Assembly (NCBI GenBank): GCA_017354895.1
Contig: CP071494.1
Location: forward strand, 4,588,001-4,652,000
DNA: 64,000 bases
DNA from: Podospora comata
Taxonomy: Eukaryota > Ascomycota > Sordariomycetes > Sordariales > Podosporaceae
Reading direction: 5' to 3'
Under the pieces are notes generated by a model. That model saw only the letters and a program-made list of their open reading frames with translations, was not told where the DNA came from and did not search any database. Position numbers and translations under genes: made by a program. Below are positions 9,611 to 20,413 of the stretch, piece by piece (positions within the stretch are counted from its first letter, which is position 1; each line of letters begins with the position of its first letter).

Positions 9611-10475
9611 ATGACCACCAAGGAAGTCGTCGACATTGTTGACAAGAAGGAGAAGAAGGAGAAAAAGAGCAAGGACAAGTCTGAGAAGAAAAAGGAAAAG
9701 CGCTCTGATTCTGCCGGTGTCACTAAGGAGAAGAAAGACAAGAAAAAGGACAAGGCCAAGCAGGAGAAGCTTGCCCGCGCCGCCGAGGCCCATCTTAATG
9801 CTGAGGCCGCTGCTGCGAAGGTGGACAGCGACGTCGAGGTCGATCCGGAGGATCTTATCAAGCCTGCCGAGGAGCTTGTCCCATTCGCCTTCCCCCTGGC
9901 CGATGACAAGACTCACAAGAAGATTTACAAGCTCATTAAGAAGGGTGCGTGCGCAGCAATTGCCTCCAATCGACTCGCTTTTGCGCAGACCGATGCTAAT
10001 CTGTTTTTTTCCTCTAGGCGCGAAAGTAAAGTCCATCCATCGCGGTGTTAAGGAGTGCGAGAAAGCTATCAAGAAGACACCTGCGAAGACCCCCGCGACT
10101 GCCCCTAGCGACGCCCCCGGCCTCGTCATCATTGCCGGCGACATCTCTCCTATGGATGTCATCATGCACTTCCCCCTCCTCTGTGAGGAGCACAACGTTC
10201 CCTACTTGTTCATCAAGTCCCGCGCCGACCTCGGTGTTGCCGCTTGCACCAAGCGCGCCACCAGTGTTGTCATGTTGAAGCCTTCAGGCAAGAAGGCTGG
10301 CAAAGACACCGAGATGACCGACGCTGATAAGAAGTCGTCGGCTGAGGAGTACCTCGAGTCCTACAAGGAGGTCCTGAGGATTGCTCAAAAGGAGTGGGAT
10401 GCCCAGGTTCAGCCGTGGGTCAAGGGCACCCACTCTAAGCAAATCGCCTACCGCCAGGCCAACAAGCAGCAGTAA
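9611..10475 (+). CDS. NHP2: H/ACA snoRNP core protein Nhp2 (L7Ae family)
   Basis: An RNA-binding core subunit of H/ACA particles in the nucleolus, acting with Cbf5, Nop10 and Gar1 in pseudouridylation and rRNA processing. Exon 1 is 9611-9944, the intron 9945-10017 (73 nt, GTGCGT...CCTCTAG, branch GCTAAT) and exon 2 10018-10475; 263 residues. The L7Ae fold is clear: GAKVKSIHRGVKECEKAIKK, then GLVIIAGDISPMDVIMHFPL, CEEHNVPYLFIKSRADLG and RATSVVML. Yeast Nhp2 has about 150 residues. Here an N-terminal extension of about 75 residues is almost pure Lys/Glu/Asp, followed by an Ala-rich helix, and there is a C-terminal tail of about 60 residues. The extension resembles a nucleolar localisation signal. 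It is divergent from the eIF2B-beta gene. Confidence 0.88.
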
Positions 10476-12161
10476 ATCGGCGCTGCCTGAGCTCCCTGTT
10501 GCTGTTTGACTTCAAGGCAGCACGTTTTCTTGCTACATTCTCAGCAACCAGCATGATATACCCATACGGATACCCAGCTCCCCTTACTTGTCACGCGACT
10601 CTACCTCGGCATCGTTTGTTGGGCATGTCAGAAGCAGGGTTATCCTCCTCTCGATCTCTCCGTCTCTTCAGTCTTCCCTTTGCATCAAGTTTCTTCGACA
10701 ACATGAGCAACTGCGTATTCATACTATTAATATTGCAAGAGCTTATCGTTCAGTCTTTGGAACAGCATCAATGGGGGAATACCATGAGGGGTTTCAGTGA
10801 GAGAATATCAGAACCAGAGGATATTTTCTTTCTTTCTCTGAACATCAATTTGAAGCATCTTGTCATTTTCTCGATGGCATGGTAGTCGTTGATTTGGCTT
10901 CCATTGGGTGTCAAACAAAAAAGGCCGGCGTTCAGGGGACATACTGGGGGGTTTTGTTCATTGTTTTCTTTTTTCGGCATTTGTTGAAGTACAAAACAAA
11001 AGGGAATGGGGGTTAGCGGTTAGCTTTCAGCCTTTTTGTAGGGTGTATAAAATATCACAAACACCGGATGGTGTTTTATATTCAATTTTGTTCATTTTGC
11101 TTTTGTGTGCTCTGACGAGAATGATAGACACCGTCGACAGAAGTACCCATCAACATTTGTCCACCTAGAATCCAACGCAGACTCCCGTCGTCCTATTCCG
11201 AAGCAACCTGCAACACGGCAGACCATCGCAAATCTATCAGCACAAGAGATATACCACCCATCCCAAACTTACAGACCACAACACCAGCAAGCATGGCATC
11301 GAGTACTCACTCCCATCAACTTCATGAGCATTCAACTAACAACTCATGAACAGAAAAACAAAACAACGTCCCACACATCCCAATGTCACACCTTCACCTA
11401 AACCACCTAACCACCTAACTCTCTATCAACTCCTCGTTACAGACAAACACAGCAACCCAACACCGTTCGGAAAAATTGCCCTCCCTAAATCAACCCCACG
11501 CTGAGATGAAACCATGAGCCCCCTCATCAACAACACTTGACACAGACAGACTCAAGATTCAACCCGTCTGTTTCAACGAGGATACCCCCTTGACAGCCCA
11601 GCTTGGCAGGTTGAAAAACACACCAACAACTACCGAGAACACCGTGACACTAGGATTTATCACAGCAGCCCGTGCTGGGCCTCCTGTGCCAGTAGAACCG
11701 CGAATATCCCCTGCCTTGTTCGCGTTTGCTCGGATAGGTGATAACGAGTACTGTCGATTCCACTTTCTAGAAACGAGGTTGCTCTCTCGTGTGTGTTTGG
11801 TGGTTCACTGAGATTCCAGCCATGTTTCAAGTTAGTCGGCTGAGAAAAGCCTTACGTGTTTAGCATGGGGATGTTGTTGGGAGCCAGAGAATTAGTAATT
11901 TTCATGATCACCACTGCACCGAATAGTTCACATCCTCTTCGCATATTCAGCAACGCGCACAACAGCAGTGAGTCTACCTCAAATCCCATTCCATGGATGC
12001 TAATATCATAAAAGTACACAAAAACAAAAGAAAAAAGCATCACACACTAAAGCGCCTTAATCTTTTGAATGTCCTCCTCTCCCTCCTCCAAGATCACTCT
12101 ATCCCGAGTCGAGGTTCATTAATCATCTATCTTTTCTCCTCCCATTGCCCATCATCTCCAT
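10476..12161. other. Intergenic between convergent genes, 1.7 kb
   Basis: This separates the stop codons of NHP2 (+) and the DUF1761-like gene (-). Only short open frames with non-coding composition are present, and no tRNA or repeat array was recognised. The segment at about 11330-11480 is rich in CAAC/AACA and looks untranslated. Confidence 0.5.
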
Positions 12162-12885
12162 TTACTCCGCCCGGAAAGAGTTACGGCTCAATGGGGTGCC
12201 ACCGGAGCCGAAGGGGATAGTGCGGGTGCCCCACCAAGAAAGGAAGACGGAAAGACCGACAGTCTCGAAGAGCTTAGCGAGCACATTGAGGCCAACCTGG
12301 TCAAAGGCGCGGTGCTCGACGACAAGCTGGGAGATGAAGCCGGGGGCGCTGGTGGCGGCGAAGATGAGAGCACCGAGGTAGGCGGCGCCCTTGTAGGAGA
12401 GAGTGCCTGTGGCGTTGATCAGGGCACCAACACCGTAGGACTGGAGGGCAGAACCGACGAGGGCGGAACCCCAGGCGGCGGCAGCAGAAGAGGCTTCCCG
12501 AGACTTGAGGAACTCCTCCTTGGTGTTGGCAGACTTGGCCTTTTGCCAGGTCTTGCCGAAGAGAGGGGAGAGGACGCCGAGCTCGAAGGTGTGGTTGAAG
12601 ACGGTGCCGAGGGCGATGGCGGAAGGCTTAACAGCGGGGAGGTCTGTGATGGCATTGTTAGTTTTGGGGTTTCATTATTGACTGTTTGTGTCCTGATCCC
12701 TCGGTGTAACTATTGAAAACCCCTCTTCGCCAGACTGACAGATACTCAAATGGTTTTTTCCATTCCCAGCGTCTGGTCGAGAATCGGCCGAGTCGACGAG
12801 GAAGAAGTCGCATTGATGACACCGGGTCGGATACATGGACGACTAACAATGCGGGGAAATGGCGTCACTTACACTGAAGAGACAT
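12162..12885 (-). CDS. DUF1761-like small membrane protein
   Basis: A predicted integral membrane protein of 164 residues. Exon 1 (12873-12885) has only 13 nt and encodes MSLQ. A 229-nt intron at 12644-12872 (GTAAGT, branch ACTAAC, CACAG) follows. Exon 2 (12162-12643) continues YLPAVKPSAIALGTVFNHTF. The fold of repeated small-residue helices (SSAAAAWGSALVGSALQSYG, YLGALIFAATSAPGFISQLV, VLAKLFETVGLSVFLSWWGT) suggests three to four membrane segments, matching DUF1761-type proteins common in filamentous ascomycetes. No molecular function is established. Strong C-ending codon bias implies good expression. The tiny first exon is supported by frame continuity and excellent splice sites. The domain name is from memory. 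Confidence 0.72.
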
Positions 12886-14406
12886 GTTTGCGGTTGTGAA
12901 GTGTGAGAGAGTTGTGTTAACTGTTTGTATAGTGTTGAGGAGGTGGTTGGTGTATCGTGAGAGGACTATTCGTCAAAGCTGGATGGATTGTTTGCTTGAT
13001 TTGATGAGGAAAGAAAACAAAAAGTCAGGTCAGCAGACGGCGGGAAGGACGGTTTATTATAACACAAAACTCTGAAGAGTGGGCAGGAACCTGGATCGCC
13101 TTTGTGCGTCACGATTTCCCAGCCTGCAAGTGACCCAGTCCCCCAGTCCAGTCCCGTACCCGGGCCAGGTTAATTGGAAACGGACGGGGCCCTCCACCTC
13201 CCCAGTGACTGGCCGGGGTACCAAGCTGTAAGGCGTACGTACCCCCTTTTGCTACCTCATACATCATCGCAGCGTAGCTCCCCGCCTTGAGAAGCGCTTC
13301 CCAAAGTCAGCAGTGGGAGAGCAGGCCTTTGATGCTGCTGTGCTATGACGTCACCACATTTTGCGCCTGTCAAATTCCGATGCGACCCTTGGCTTGGGCC
13401 CCACTTTCCGCAACCTCCCAGACCACATTCTCCGCTTTTGGACTCTTGATTCGGATAGCCCATGGCCTTGAAAGGCCATCTTCCATCAGCTCATTCTTCC
13501 TCTCAAACAGCAATTGGTGTTTGCCTCGGTGTCCACTTGTGATGCTAATATCAAGATTCAGCTGCTGGGGACTTCTACGCTTTACGAAACGTGTTGTCTG
13601 AACCAAGGCGGAAGAGCCGTTAGAGACATGGGCTATGTTAATAAGTGAGCACGCCAGTTCCTGTGTGACGTATGCAGCTCCCCCTCTTTGGATCTTCGAT
13701 TCTTTGATTCAATGCCGAAGAAAACAACGCATGTTCGATCTGCTTCCGTTCCTGAAACCCGAGACATCCTGGCTGCTCGCCATATAGCCAAAGCTGGGTG
13801 GGCTTGACGGCCTCGGCGAGGTGTGATACCCCTGACTTCGATAACATCTGGTCCAGACACTTTGGAATGACAGGACCCTGTGGTCGATCCAAGCTTACTA
13901 TCATGGCTATAGCCTATTCTTTGTCTACACTGGGTCTCAAGTAAACAAAACATATCTTCAAGAGGACTCATCATGAAGTTGAAAGTATGTTAATAAACCA
14001 TGTATAAACAAGAGTTAAATGTAGTATATGTAATGCAATACAATGCAGCTGATGCCTTCATTTTGTTGTCTTATCCTCTTCCCCCTTCACCCAAGCCAGA
14101 TTCGTTGAGCACTGCTTTTTTTTCTCCCCTCCCATCATCATGCAAAACATTACCTTTCACTCCCCTCTTTACTTTTATAAGAAGCCCCCTTTAACCCTCT
14201 CAAAATGAAAAGATGGGTACAGGATGAAACGAACCAAAAAAACAACAGAAAAAAACTTCAAATAATTATCAAAACAATATTTCCCAGCCCCTATGACGGC
14301 CCCCCCCCCCCGCCAACCCGACCTGACACCTCCCTTCATTTCATTCACGTCCTAAAAAAACACACGTCCAATGCATACTACACATAAAGTTCCACAGACA
14401 GAAGCA
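12886..14406. other. Intergenic, 1.5 kb
   Basis: This holds the promoter of the DUF1761-like gene and the 3' flank of NEM1 (both minus strand). It carries a run of 12 C at 14300-14311. Short open frames here have no coding character, and no RNA gene was recognised. Confidence 0.5.
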
Positions 14407-16056
14407 TCAAGCCATATGCTGCCCATCCTCTCCCCCTCTCAGCGCCAGCAACGCCCTCACGTCGCTCACGTATTGCATCCCCTCGAGAAATGGTATCAAA
14501 TACATCAGGTCAGAATCCGTCGGGTCGCTGATCCAGCCTTGTATCGGGATTGCGTTGTCTAGTTTTGTCATGTCAGCACATCTCCTGATATCAAGTATTT
14601 AAAAGGGGATATACTCACCCTGATGAAACATATAACTCAACGGGCTGTTGTCCAAAATCATCACCCGGCTCAAATCCGGCTCAACACTGCTCAGATCCTT
14701 GATAAACGCCCCATGCCTAAACGTGCAGTGCTGCCGGTAGTACCTCGCGCTGAAATACTTCCTATCCGCCTCCAGCCAGTCAATCACTGGGTCGGCATAT
14801 TCTTGAACCGAAGCGGTAAACACAACCAGGTTATACCACTTGCTCACTCTCCTCAAGAACTCGTCGCAGTGGGGGCGCTTGTGGACATAATACAGAATTG
14901 GGTGCTGGGGACCAATCGAGTTTTGGCCGCCGACTCCGACATACGTAGTGTTGAGCCGGACTTCGACCATGTGACCAGACGACATGCGCCCGCCTTTGGA
15001 CATGGAATGAATCAGAGTTTCGTCGAGGTCGAGGATGAGGGTCTTTTGGTGTTCGGTGCCGCCGGGGATGACGTCGCCGGTGTTGATATAGGATGGTTGC
15101 CGGCGGGGGATCAGGGGACGGGGAGGACCGGGGGTCTTCGGGTACTTGGTAAGGGCAGCCACAGGCGAGGTGGGGGACTTGAGGTGCGCCGAGATATCTC
15201 CAGATCCGTCACCGCCTCCGGGCGCTGAACCTGCGCGTGCGACGCTGCTGGCGGATTGTCCTTTGCGGTGCTTGCGCTGTCGGAGGGACTCCTCGGCGTG
15301 GAGCTTGATTCGGATAGACCGTCGGGCCGGGGCGATCTCTTCGGTGTCTTGCAGTGATTTCGAGCGCAGGTGGTGTTTTCCACTCACACTGTCCCGCCGA
15401 CTGCCGCCCTGCCTTTTACGCTCTGGGTCCGACTCGGACTCGGAAGATAAACCTGAAGATGACGAACTACTCGACCGCGGTATACGCCCTGCCCTGCTTC
15501 CACCTCGACTTGTCCTACTGCCGCTGTTCTTTTCAATATTCTCATGATAATCCATCGCTAGCGCCTTTGCATCTCCACCGTAAATCCCAAAGAGTTTCTT
15601 TAGTTGTTGTAAAGGCGCAAAGTCACCGCTTTCGCTATAAAGACAGGCGATCAGGTACACGCCAGGTGCGGTGAGGGTGTGAAGTATCCATCGTAGCGAG
15701 TTCACAAAGGCGTTTGCAATGCGCTTTGGATAGAGGACCCAGGGCGAGCCTCTCGGGCTTATCACCTTGGGGGTTTCGTGTTTGGGTGGTATAAGGGGCG
15801 TCTTTTCGTCGATCGCATAGAGGTCTTCGCGCTCTTCGAGAGATCCTGGGTTTTCTACTGGGAATTCTTCGGGCTCGGCCGTCAAGTTCTGCTTCTCGCC
15901 GAGATCGGCCAGCGCGTTCTCGGTCTGGCTGTCCCGTGATTTCGAGGCTTCGTCCGAGCTCAACGCCAGACCTATCGTGCTCAGGGAGTTGGATCTCGTC
16001 GGACCAGGACTCGGTGGTGGAGAGACTCGTGACGAGATGATGTTGAGAGAGTTCAT
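14407..16056 (-). CDS. NEM1: Nem1-type nuclear envelope phosphatase (FCP1/CTD-like)
   Basis: The catalytic subunit of the Nem1-Spo7 phosphatase, which activates the lipin Pah1 at the ER/nuclear envelope and so steers lipid flow to triacylglycerol. Exon 1 is 14619-16056, the intron 14559-14618 (60 nt) and exon 2 14407-14558; 529 residues. The catalytic motif DLDETLIHSMS (DxDxT, near residue 342) starts the FCP1 homology domain. It continues with RPHCDEFLRRVSKWYNLVVF, ASVQEYADPVIDWLE, YRQHC and DLSRVMILDNSP. Exon 2 adds NAIPIQGWISDPTDSDL...LL, typical of the family C-terminus. A hydrophobic segment (residues about 115-140, LTAPGVYLIACLYS) could be the membrane anchor. The middle is Ser/Arg-rich and disordered. 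The first ATG is at 16054-16056. Confidence 0.9.
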
Positions 16057-17467
16057 CTTGCCGCCGACATGGAGAAGGCCATGAAGAAAGGAAGGGATGC
16101 GGAACCGCGCCAAGCTGGTGAGGCTTTGCGATTAAGGTTTTTGGGGATAGGGGTGTGGTGTAGGTAATACGTAGTGTTCGCTCCAGAGGTCCAGCCGAAG
16201 GGAGGACAAATTCTAGATGCGCGCGCGTGAAAGCGAGGCCGGTGACCGAATAGGTAACTCCAGTCAATGCGCTCAGCACAAGCCTTTGCGATTGTGGTCG
16301 GCCGTTGCTGGAGTCTTCGAGACCGATGTCTGGTGAGGGAGGGAACGAGTCGGGGAAGATGATGATATGCCGAGAAAAGGCTTGAACGACGGGACCTAGG
16401 GCGCGGGTTGTCGGGGTTGACGGACGGCAAAGACCGGGGCTGCTATGAATCGAAGGTCAAAAAGAACGGATGGTGCAGCCACCTTAGTTGGCCGCTGTCG
16501 ACAGCCTCGGCACCGTGTCAGGACTTGTTGGAGCCCGATCGAGATGCTCTGGCAGCCTTCTTCTCCCCAAAGCAACGCTGGAACCGGGAATTCAGAAAGA
16601 AAAAAGAGTACCGAGTTGACAAGAGGTGCCGTGTCTTTTCGCATCACTTTGATAGCCAACGGGACAAGAGGTATCAGAGGTCGGCAATGTCATTCGGCGC
16701 TGCAGTGCACTGCTGCCACTAGCACATGGCGCTAGCGCGACCTTCAACTGCCTTTCAGCAAACGGGCCCAGGCGCGGGCTCAACAAAAGCCCCCCTGTCA
16801 TAAACGCAGACGCCTTCACGTGCCACTGCCACTGCCAGGTCAAGTCCAACCATGCATCATCGTATATGTACATAATATTGGCAGGGAAGCTGTAGTAGTT
16901 TCCCCAAAGTAGTGTCAGATGGCCAAGATGCATCGAGGTCCAAGTTTCTGGCTCAAGCAAGCTCTTGGTAGACAGCAAACTGCTTTGGGGAATGTGTAAG
17001 GACAAGCTTGTCATCTCCACTGGTTCGTAGCCGAAGTGGGAACTCGAGTGCAACGGTTTCTTACCGAGAACCTATGAGGGCACTGTTGTTTCTCAGCATT
17101 TTCTAGACATTGCTGGCTTATGGTATTTGTTGAGGGCAGCATGTTGAAGTGTGGTTGAATTCCACGTGGCTGGCTACTGTCTACATGTTTGCCAGGCTTG
17201 TTCGTGGAGATGTTGACGGAAAGGAAGTAACAGCCACTTGTCAGCCATGTAGCTGAAAGAACCCGGGCCTCGAAGCTCTCAATGCAGTGATGTAAAACTG
17301 ACAGTGCACTGGAATTCCTTGGTACAGAACGCAAAGGAATGTCATCTCGAAACCAAAAGTGAGTTCTACCCTCGACTCCAATTCATGACCACCGGGTTAG
17401 TTGATATACAGGTTCCTCTATTCTATCACACACTCTCCCTTGGTCCACTTCATCCCATCTAATCTGA
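16057..17467. other. Intergenic, 1.4 kb
   Basis: This contains the NEM1 promoter and leader and the 3' flank of QCR8 (both minus). Short open frames overlap on both strands without coding composition. I see no further gene. Confidence 0.5.
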
Positions 17468-18166
17468 TTACTCCTCCTCAGAGGCGAACTCAGCACGGCC
17501 AGCCTTCGAGTTGAGGTACTCATTCCTGCACATCCGTTAGTCATTGTCGGCTCGAGTTGAAGCTGTCCGTGAAAGCCATACCGCTCGATAGCCCAGTTCA
17601 TGATGTAGTATCCGGCAATCATAGGAGGGGCCCAGTAGACGACCTGGGTGCTGAACCGTCTCCAGGTGTTGAAGATGGCGTCGTGGAAAGCACCGGCGAG
17701 GGGCTTTTGGCGGTTAGGGGCGATACCGTAAGAGACAATGCCCTTCTGCTTCATGCCACCTGTTGAAAATTCCGAGTCAGACCAGGTCCAAGCTGTTTTC
17801 CAAAGTGTTCCGTCACAGAGTGTCCCCCAGTAATCATTTGTCGTTTATTGTCGGCCATTCCATTTCCATATCATTATTTTCCGGCATCCCGAACATCCCA
17901 ATCCGGATTCTTCCAAGTTCCTCCGGGAATCGTATCGTCGCGGGTTCACTCACCAAAGTTACCCCAGTTACCGAGGAAGCTATAAACATGTCAGCAGCCG
18001 CTCCCAGAGGTGTTTGGCTGGCGCATCGAGGGTGGGCTCGGCGAGGGGTCGAGGGGGGAAAAGGCGCATCATGGCCTCGATGGCACCGGTTTGGGCGCAC
18101 TCACTTGTTGTGGCGGCCGATGGGGGCATTGCTGCCACCGCCGAGACGGACCTGTGTAGGCTGCAT
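17468..18166 (-). CDS. QCR8: Ubiquinol-cytochrome c reductase subunit 8 (complex III, QCR8)
   Basis: A small inner-membrane subunit of the bc1 complex, bound near cytochrome b and the ubiquinone site. Four exons were assembled from splice signals: 18105-18166 (MQPTQVRLGGGSNAPIGRHN), 17954-17979 (only 26 nt, FLGNWGNF), 17582-17759 and 17468-17525. Introns are 17980-18104, 17760-17953 and 17526-17581. The 107-residue product has the family order: GNWGNFGGMKQKGIVSYGIA, then RQKPLAGAFHDAIFNTWRRF and the single membrane helix VYWAPPMIAGYYIMNWAI. It ends KAGRAEFASEEE. Length and topology match fungal Qcr8. All four junctions preserve frame. It is head to head with prohibitin 1. Confidence 0.93.
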
Positions 18167-18527
18167 TTTGAATTGAGGGTGTATCGAGACGGGCGCGTGG
18201 GCGGGAGTCAATCGAAATCGTAGTCGACGCAAGCGAAGTTCGGAATAGCACGCGGCAGCTTGAAGTTGAAATCAGTCGACAGAAGCCGAGAAGCAAATCC
18301 CCAAAGCGGCTTAGCGCCCAGTTGCGGTACGTAACCTGAAAAAAGCTCGCCCGTGCCGACCCCCCCGGATGCGCCCGGGCCACCTCTCAACGACGAACAT
18401 TTGGAAAGTGGGCTGCCCGCAGAGCTTCATGTCCCCACTTCAGAAGCTCCATCCATTCCCATCGCCATCACCATCGCAAAGGAATCCCACCGACACAGTC
18501 GAGGTCAACAGCGCCTCTCTACACACA
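18167..18527. promoter_or_regulatory. Bidirectional promoter, QCR8 / PHB1
   Basis: A 361-bp gap between start codons of two nuclear genes for mitochondrial inner-membrane proteins. An in-frame upstream ATG for PHB1 lies at 18369. Short gap and matched cellular location suggest shared control, which is inference. Confidence 0.6.
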
Positions 18528-19422
18528 ATGGCCGCCAGAGGTCTCGGTTTCATTTATGCGGCTGCGCTCCCCGCAGTGGTCGGCGCAAGCTTTCTCCAGT
18601 CGGCCCTCTACGATGTCAAGGGCGGTACCAGAGCTGTTATTTTCGACAGGATGTCCGGTGTAAAGGAGCAGGTCGTTAGCGAAGGCACACATTTCCTCAT
18701 TCCCTGGCTGCAAAAGGCCATCATCTTCGATGTACGGACAAAGCCTCGCATCATCGGCACCACCACCGGCTCCAAGGATTTGCAAATGGTCAGCTTGACG
18801 CTCAGAGTACTCCACAGGCCCGATGTTCAGGCTCTCCCCAAGATCTACCAGGTTCGTCTTTGCACATATATATCAGAGTACTTGTTGGGCTAGACGCTGA
18901 CGTTTTTTCATGTAGCAACTGGGCCAAGATTACGATGAGCGTGTGCTCCCCTCCATCGGTAACGAAGTCCTCAAGTCTATCGTTGCCCAGTTCGATGCCG
19001 CCGAGCTCATCACCCAGCGTGAGGCTGTCTCCAACCGGATCCGGACCGACCTTATGAAGCGTGCCCGCGAGTTCAACATTGCTCTCGAGGATGTGTCCAT
19101 CACTCACATGACGTTCGGCAAGGAGTTCACCAAGGCCGTCGAGCAGAAGCAGATTGCGCAGCAGGATGCCGAGAGGGCGCGCTTCATCGTTGAGCGGGCC
19201 GAGCAGGAGCGCCAGGCCAATGTTATTCGTGCCGAGGGTGAAGCCGAGAGTGCTGAGGCTATCAGCAAGGCGATTGCCAAGGCCGGCGATGGTCTTATCC
19301 AAGTGCGCAAAATCGAGGCCAGCAGAGAGATTGCGCAGACACTGGCTTCCAACCCCAATGTGGCCTATCTTCCAGGCGGTGGCAAGGGCACGAACCTGTT
19401 GATGAACGTTGGGCGGACGTAG
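18528..19422 (+). CDS. PHB1: Prohibitin 1
   Basis: A subunit of the ring-shaped Phb1-Phb2 complex of the mitochondrial inner membrane, which holds m-AAA proteases and supports newly made proteins and cristae. Exon 1 is 18528-18851, the intron 18852-18915 (64 nt) and exon 2 18916-19422; 276 residues. Diagnostic segments are [55 protein letters not shown], then [20 protein letters not shown] and [11 protein letters not shown]. The coiled coil [15 protein letters not shown] follows. The N-terminal hydrophobic segment (residues about 5-25) is the membrane anchor. The chosen ATG aligns with the usual prohibitin start. An in-frame ATG 53 codons upstream (18369) is possible but adds a non-conserved tail. 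Confidence 0.97.
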
Positions 19423-20413
19423 GGAAAGATTTAAAAGGGGGTGATTATGAAAAGGCCGAGGATAATACAACAAAGGCTGTGTATACTATGTGGACTGTGT
19501 GGATTGTATGGATATATCCCCCTCTCGGAATGTCATGAGAATGAGCACTTGATTCAACCAAACTTGGTTACCTTGTGCATTCTCCACATGTCTAGACTTC
19601 AGTGCCCACTATCGCGCTGCTTGATGGATTATAAGAGTGTCAGTCCTGTTTAAAAATCAACCTCTCAAATCTAGGTAGGTAAACATTGGATGTCTTGGTT
19701 ACACAGCATGAACGATGATAGTGGTGGACTGGCAGTGGGTTCTGCAGGGGTTTTTTACACTAGCACGCCAGCGCGTGCTTCAGTTGGATCCAGCCTTACC
19801 ATGTCTTGGCGCGCCCCATTCCAGGTTCACGACTGCCGAAACTTGGACCTGCGACCTGGACTTGCCTGGGCTGTTCCGTGAACAAAGACATGATCAAAAT
19901 TTGACCTTCTAATAATTTCTAGTTTGATTTTTCACTTTCATTTTGGTAATCAGTCTGTACTCTCGCTCTGCGATTTGCAGGATTGCGCATTCAGTTGAGA
20001 ATCCTACTTTTTTGGACACGGGTCACAACATCATACCAGTGGAAGCCATATCTTACCTGCCATTGAGTCTCATCTTGGAGATTCCTCATCACTTCGATCG
20101 CATCAATAGTCACAGGCAATCTCGCATTCCCATGACAGCAAGGCCTTTCGTGAGCCCGTCATTCCGCTCCTGCCTGGGCGCAATCGGTTGCTCCTCTGGT
20201 GCTGCTCGCCCGCCGTTTCGGAAACCGGTCTCACTTGCGCCCGTCTATTCGATACGCCATCGGCGAGGAGCAGCCACAGGACCACAACATTGACTCGAAG
20301 CTCCGATTGTGAGTACACCCGCTCTTATTGTGGCCACTTTTGCTGACGGTGAATAGATCTCTAGAGGTCGTCACCCATCTACTTACGTGCGCGAGACAGA
20401 GCCACCTGGAGCT
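19423..20413. other. Intergenic, 1.0 kb
   Basis: The PHB1 3' flank and the REX3 promoter/leader. A GTGAGT at 20308 and a GAATAG at 20351-20356 could bound a short 5' UTR intron of REX3. No gene or repeat was recognised. Confidence 0.5.

Noticed and set aside
12419-12655. Ser/Pro-rich open frame on the minus strand
   Set aside because: It is the wrong frame of the DUF1761-like gene; the real frame gives hydrophobic helices and joins exon 1 by good splice sites.
13633-13974. Overlapping minus-strand open frames of 88-113 codons
   Set aside because: No recognisable protein, no consistent codon use and no splice partners; treated as intergenic.
16057-16113. Longer N-terminus for NEM1
   Set aside because: The frame is open to 16113 but has no ATG there; only a TTG would start it.
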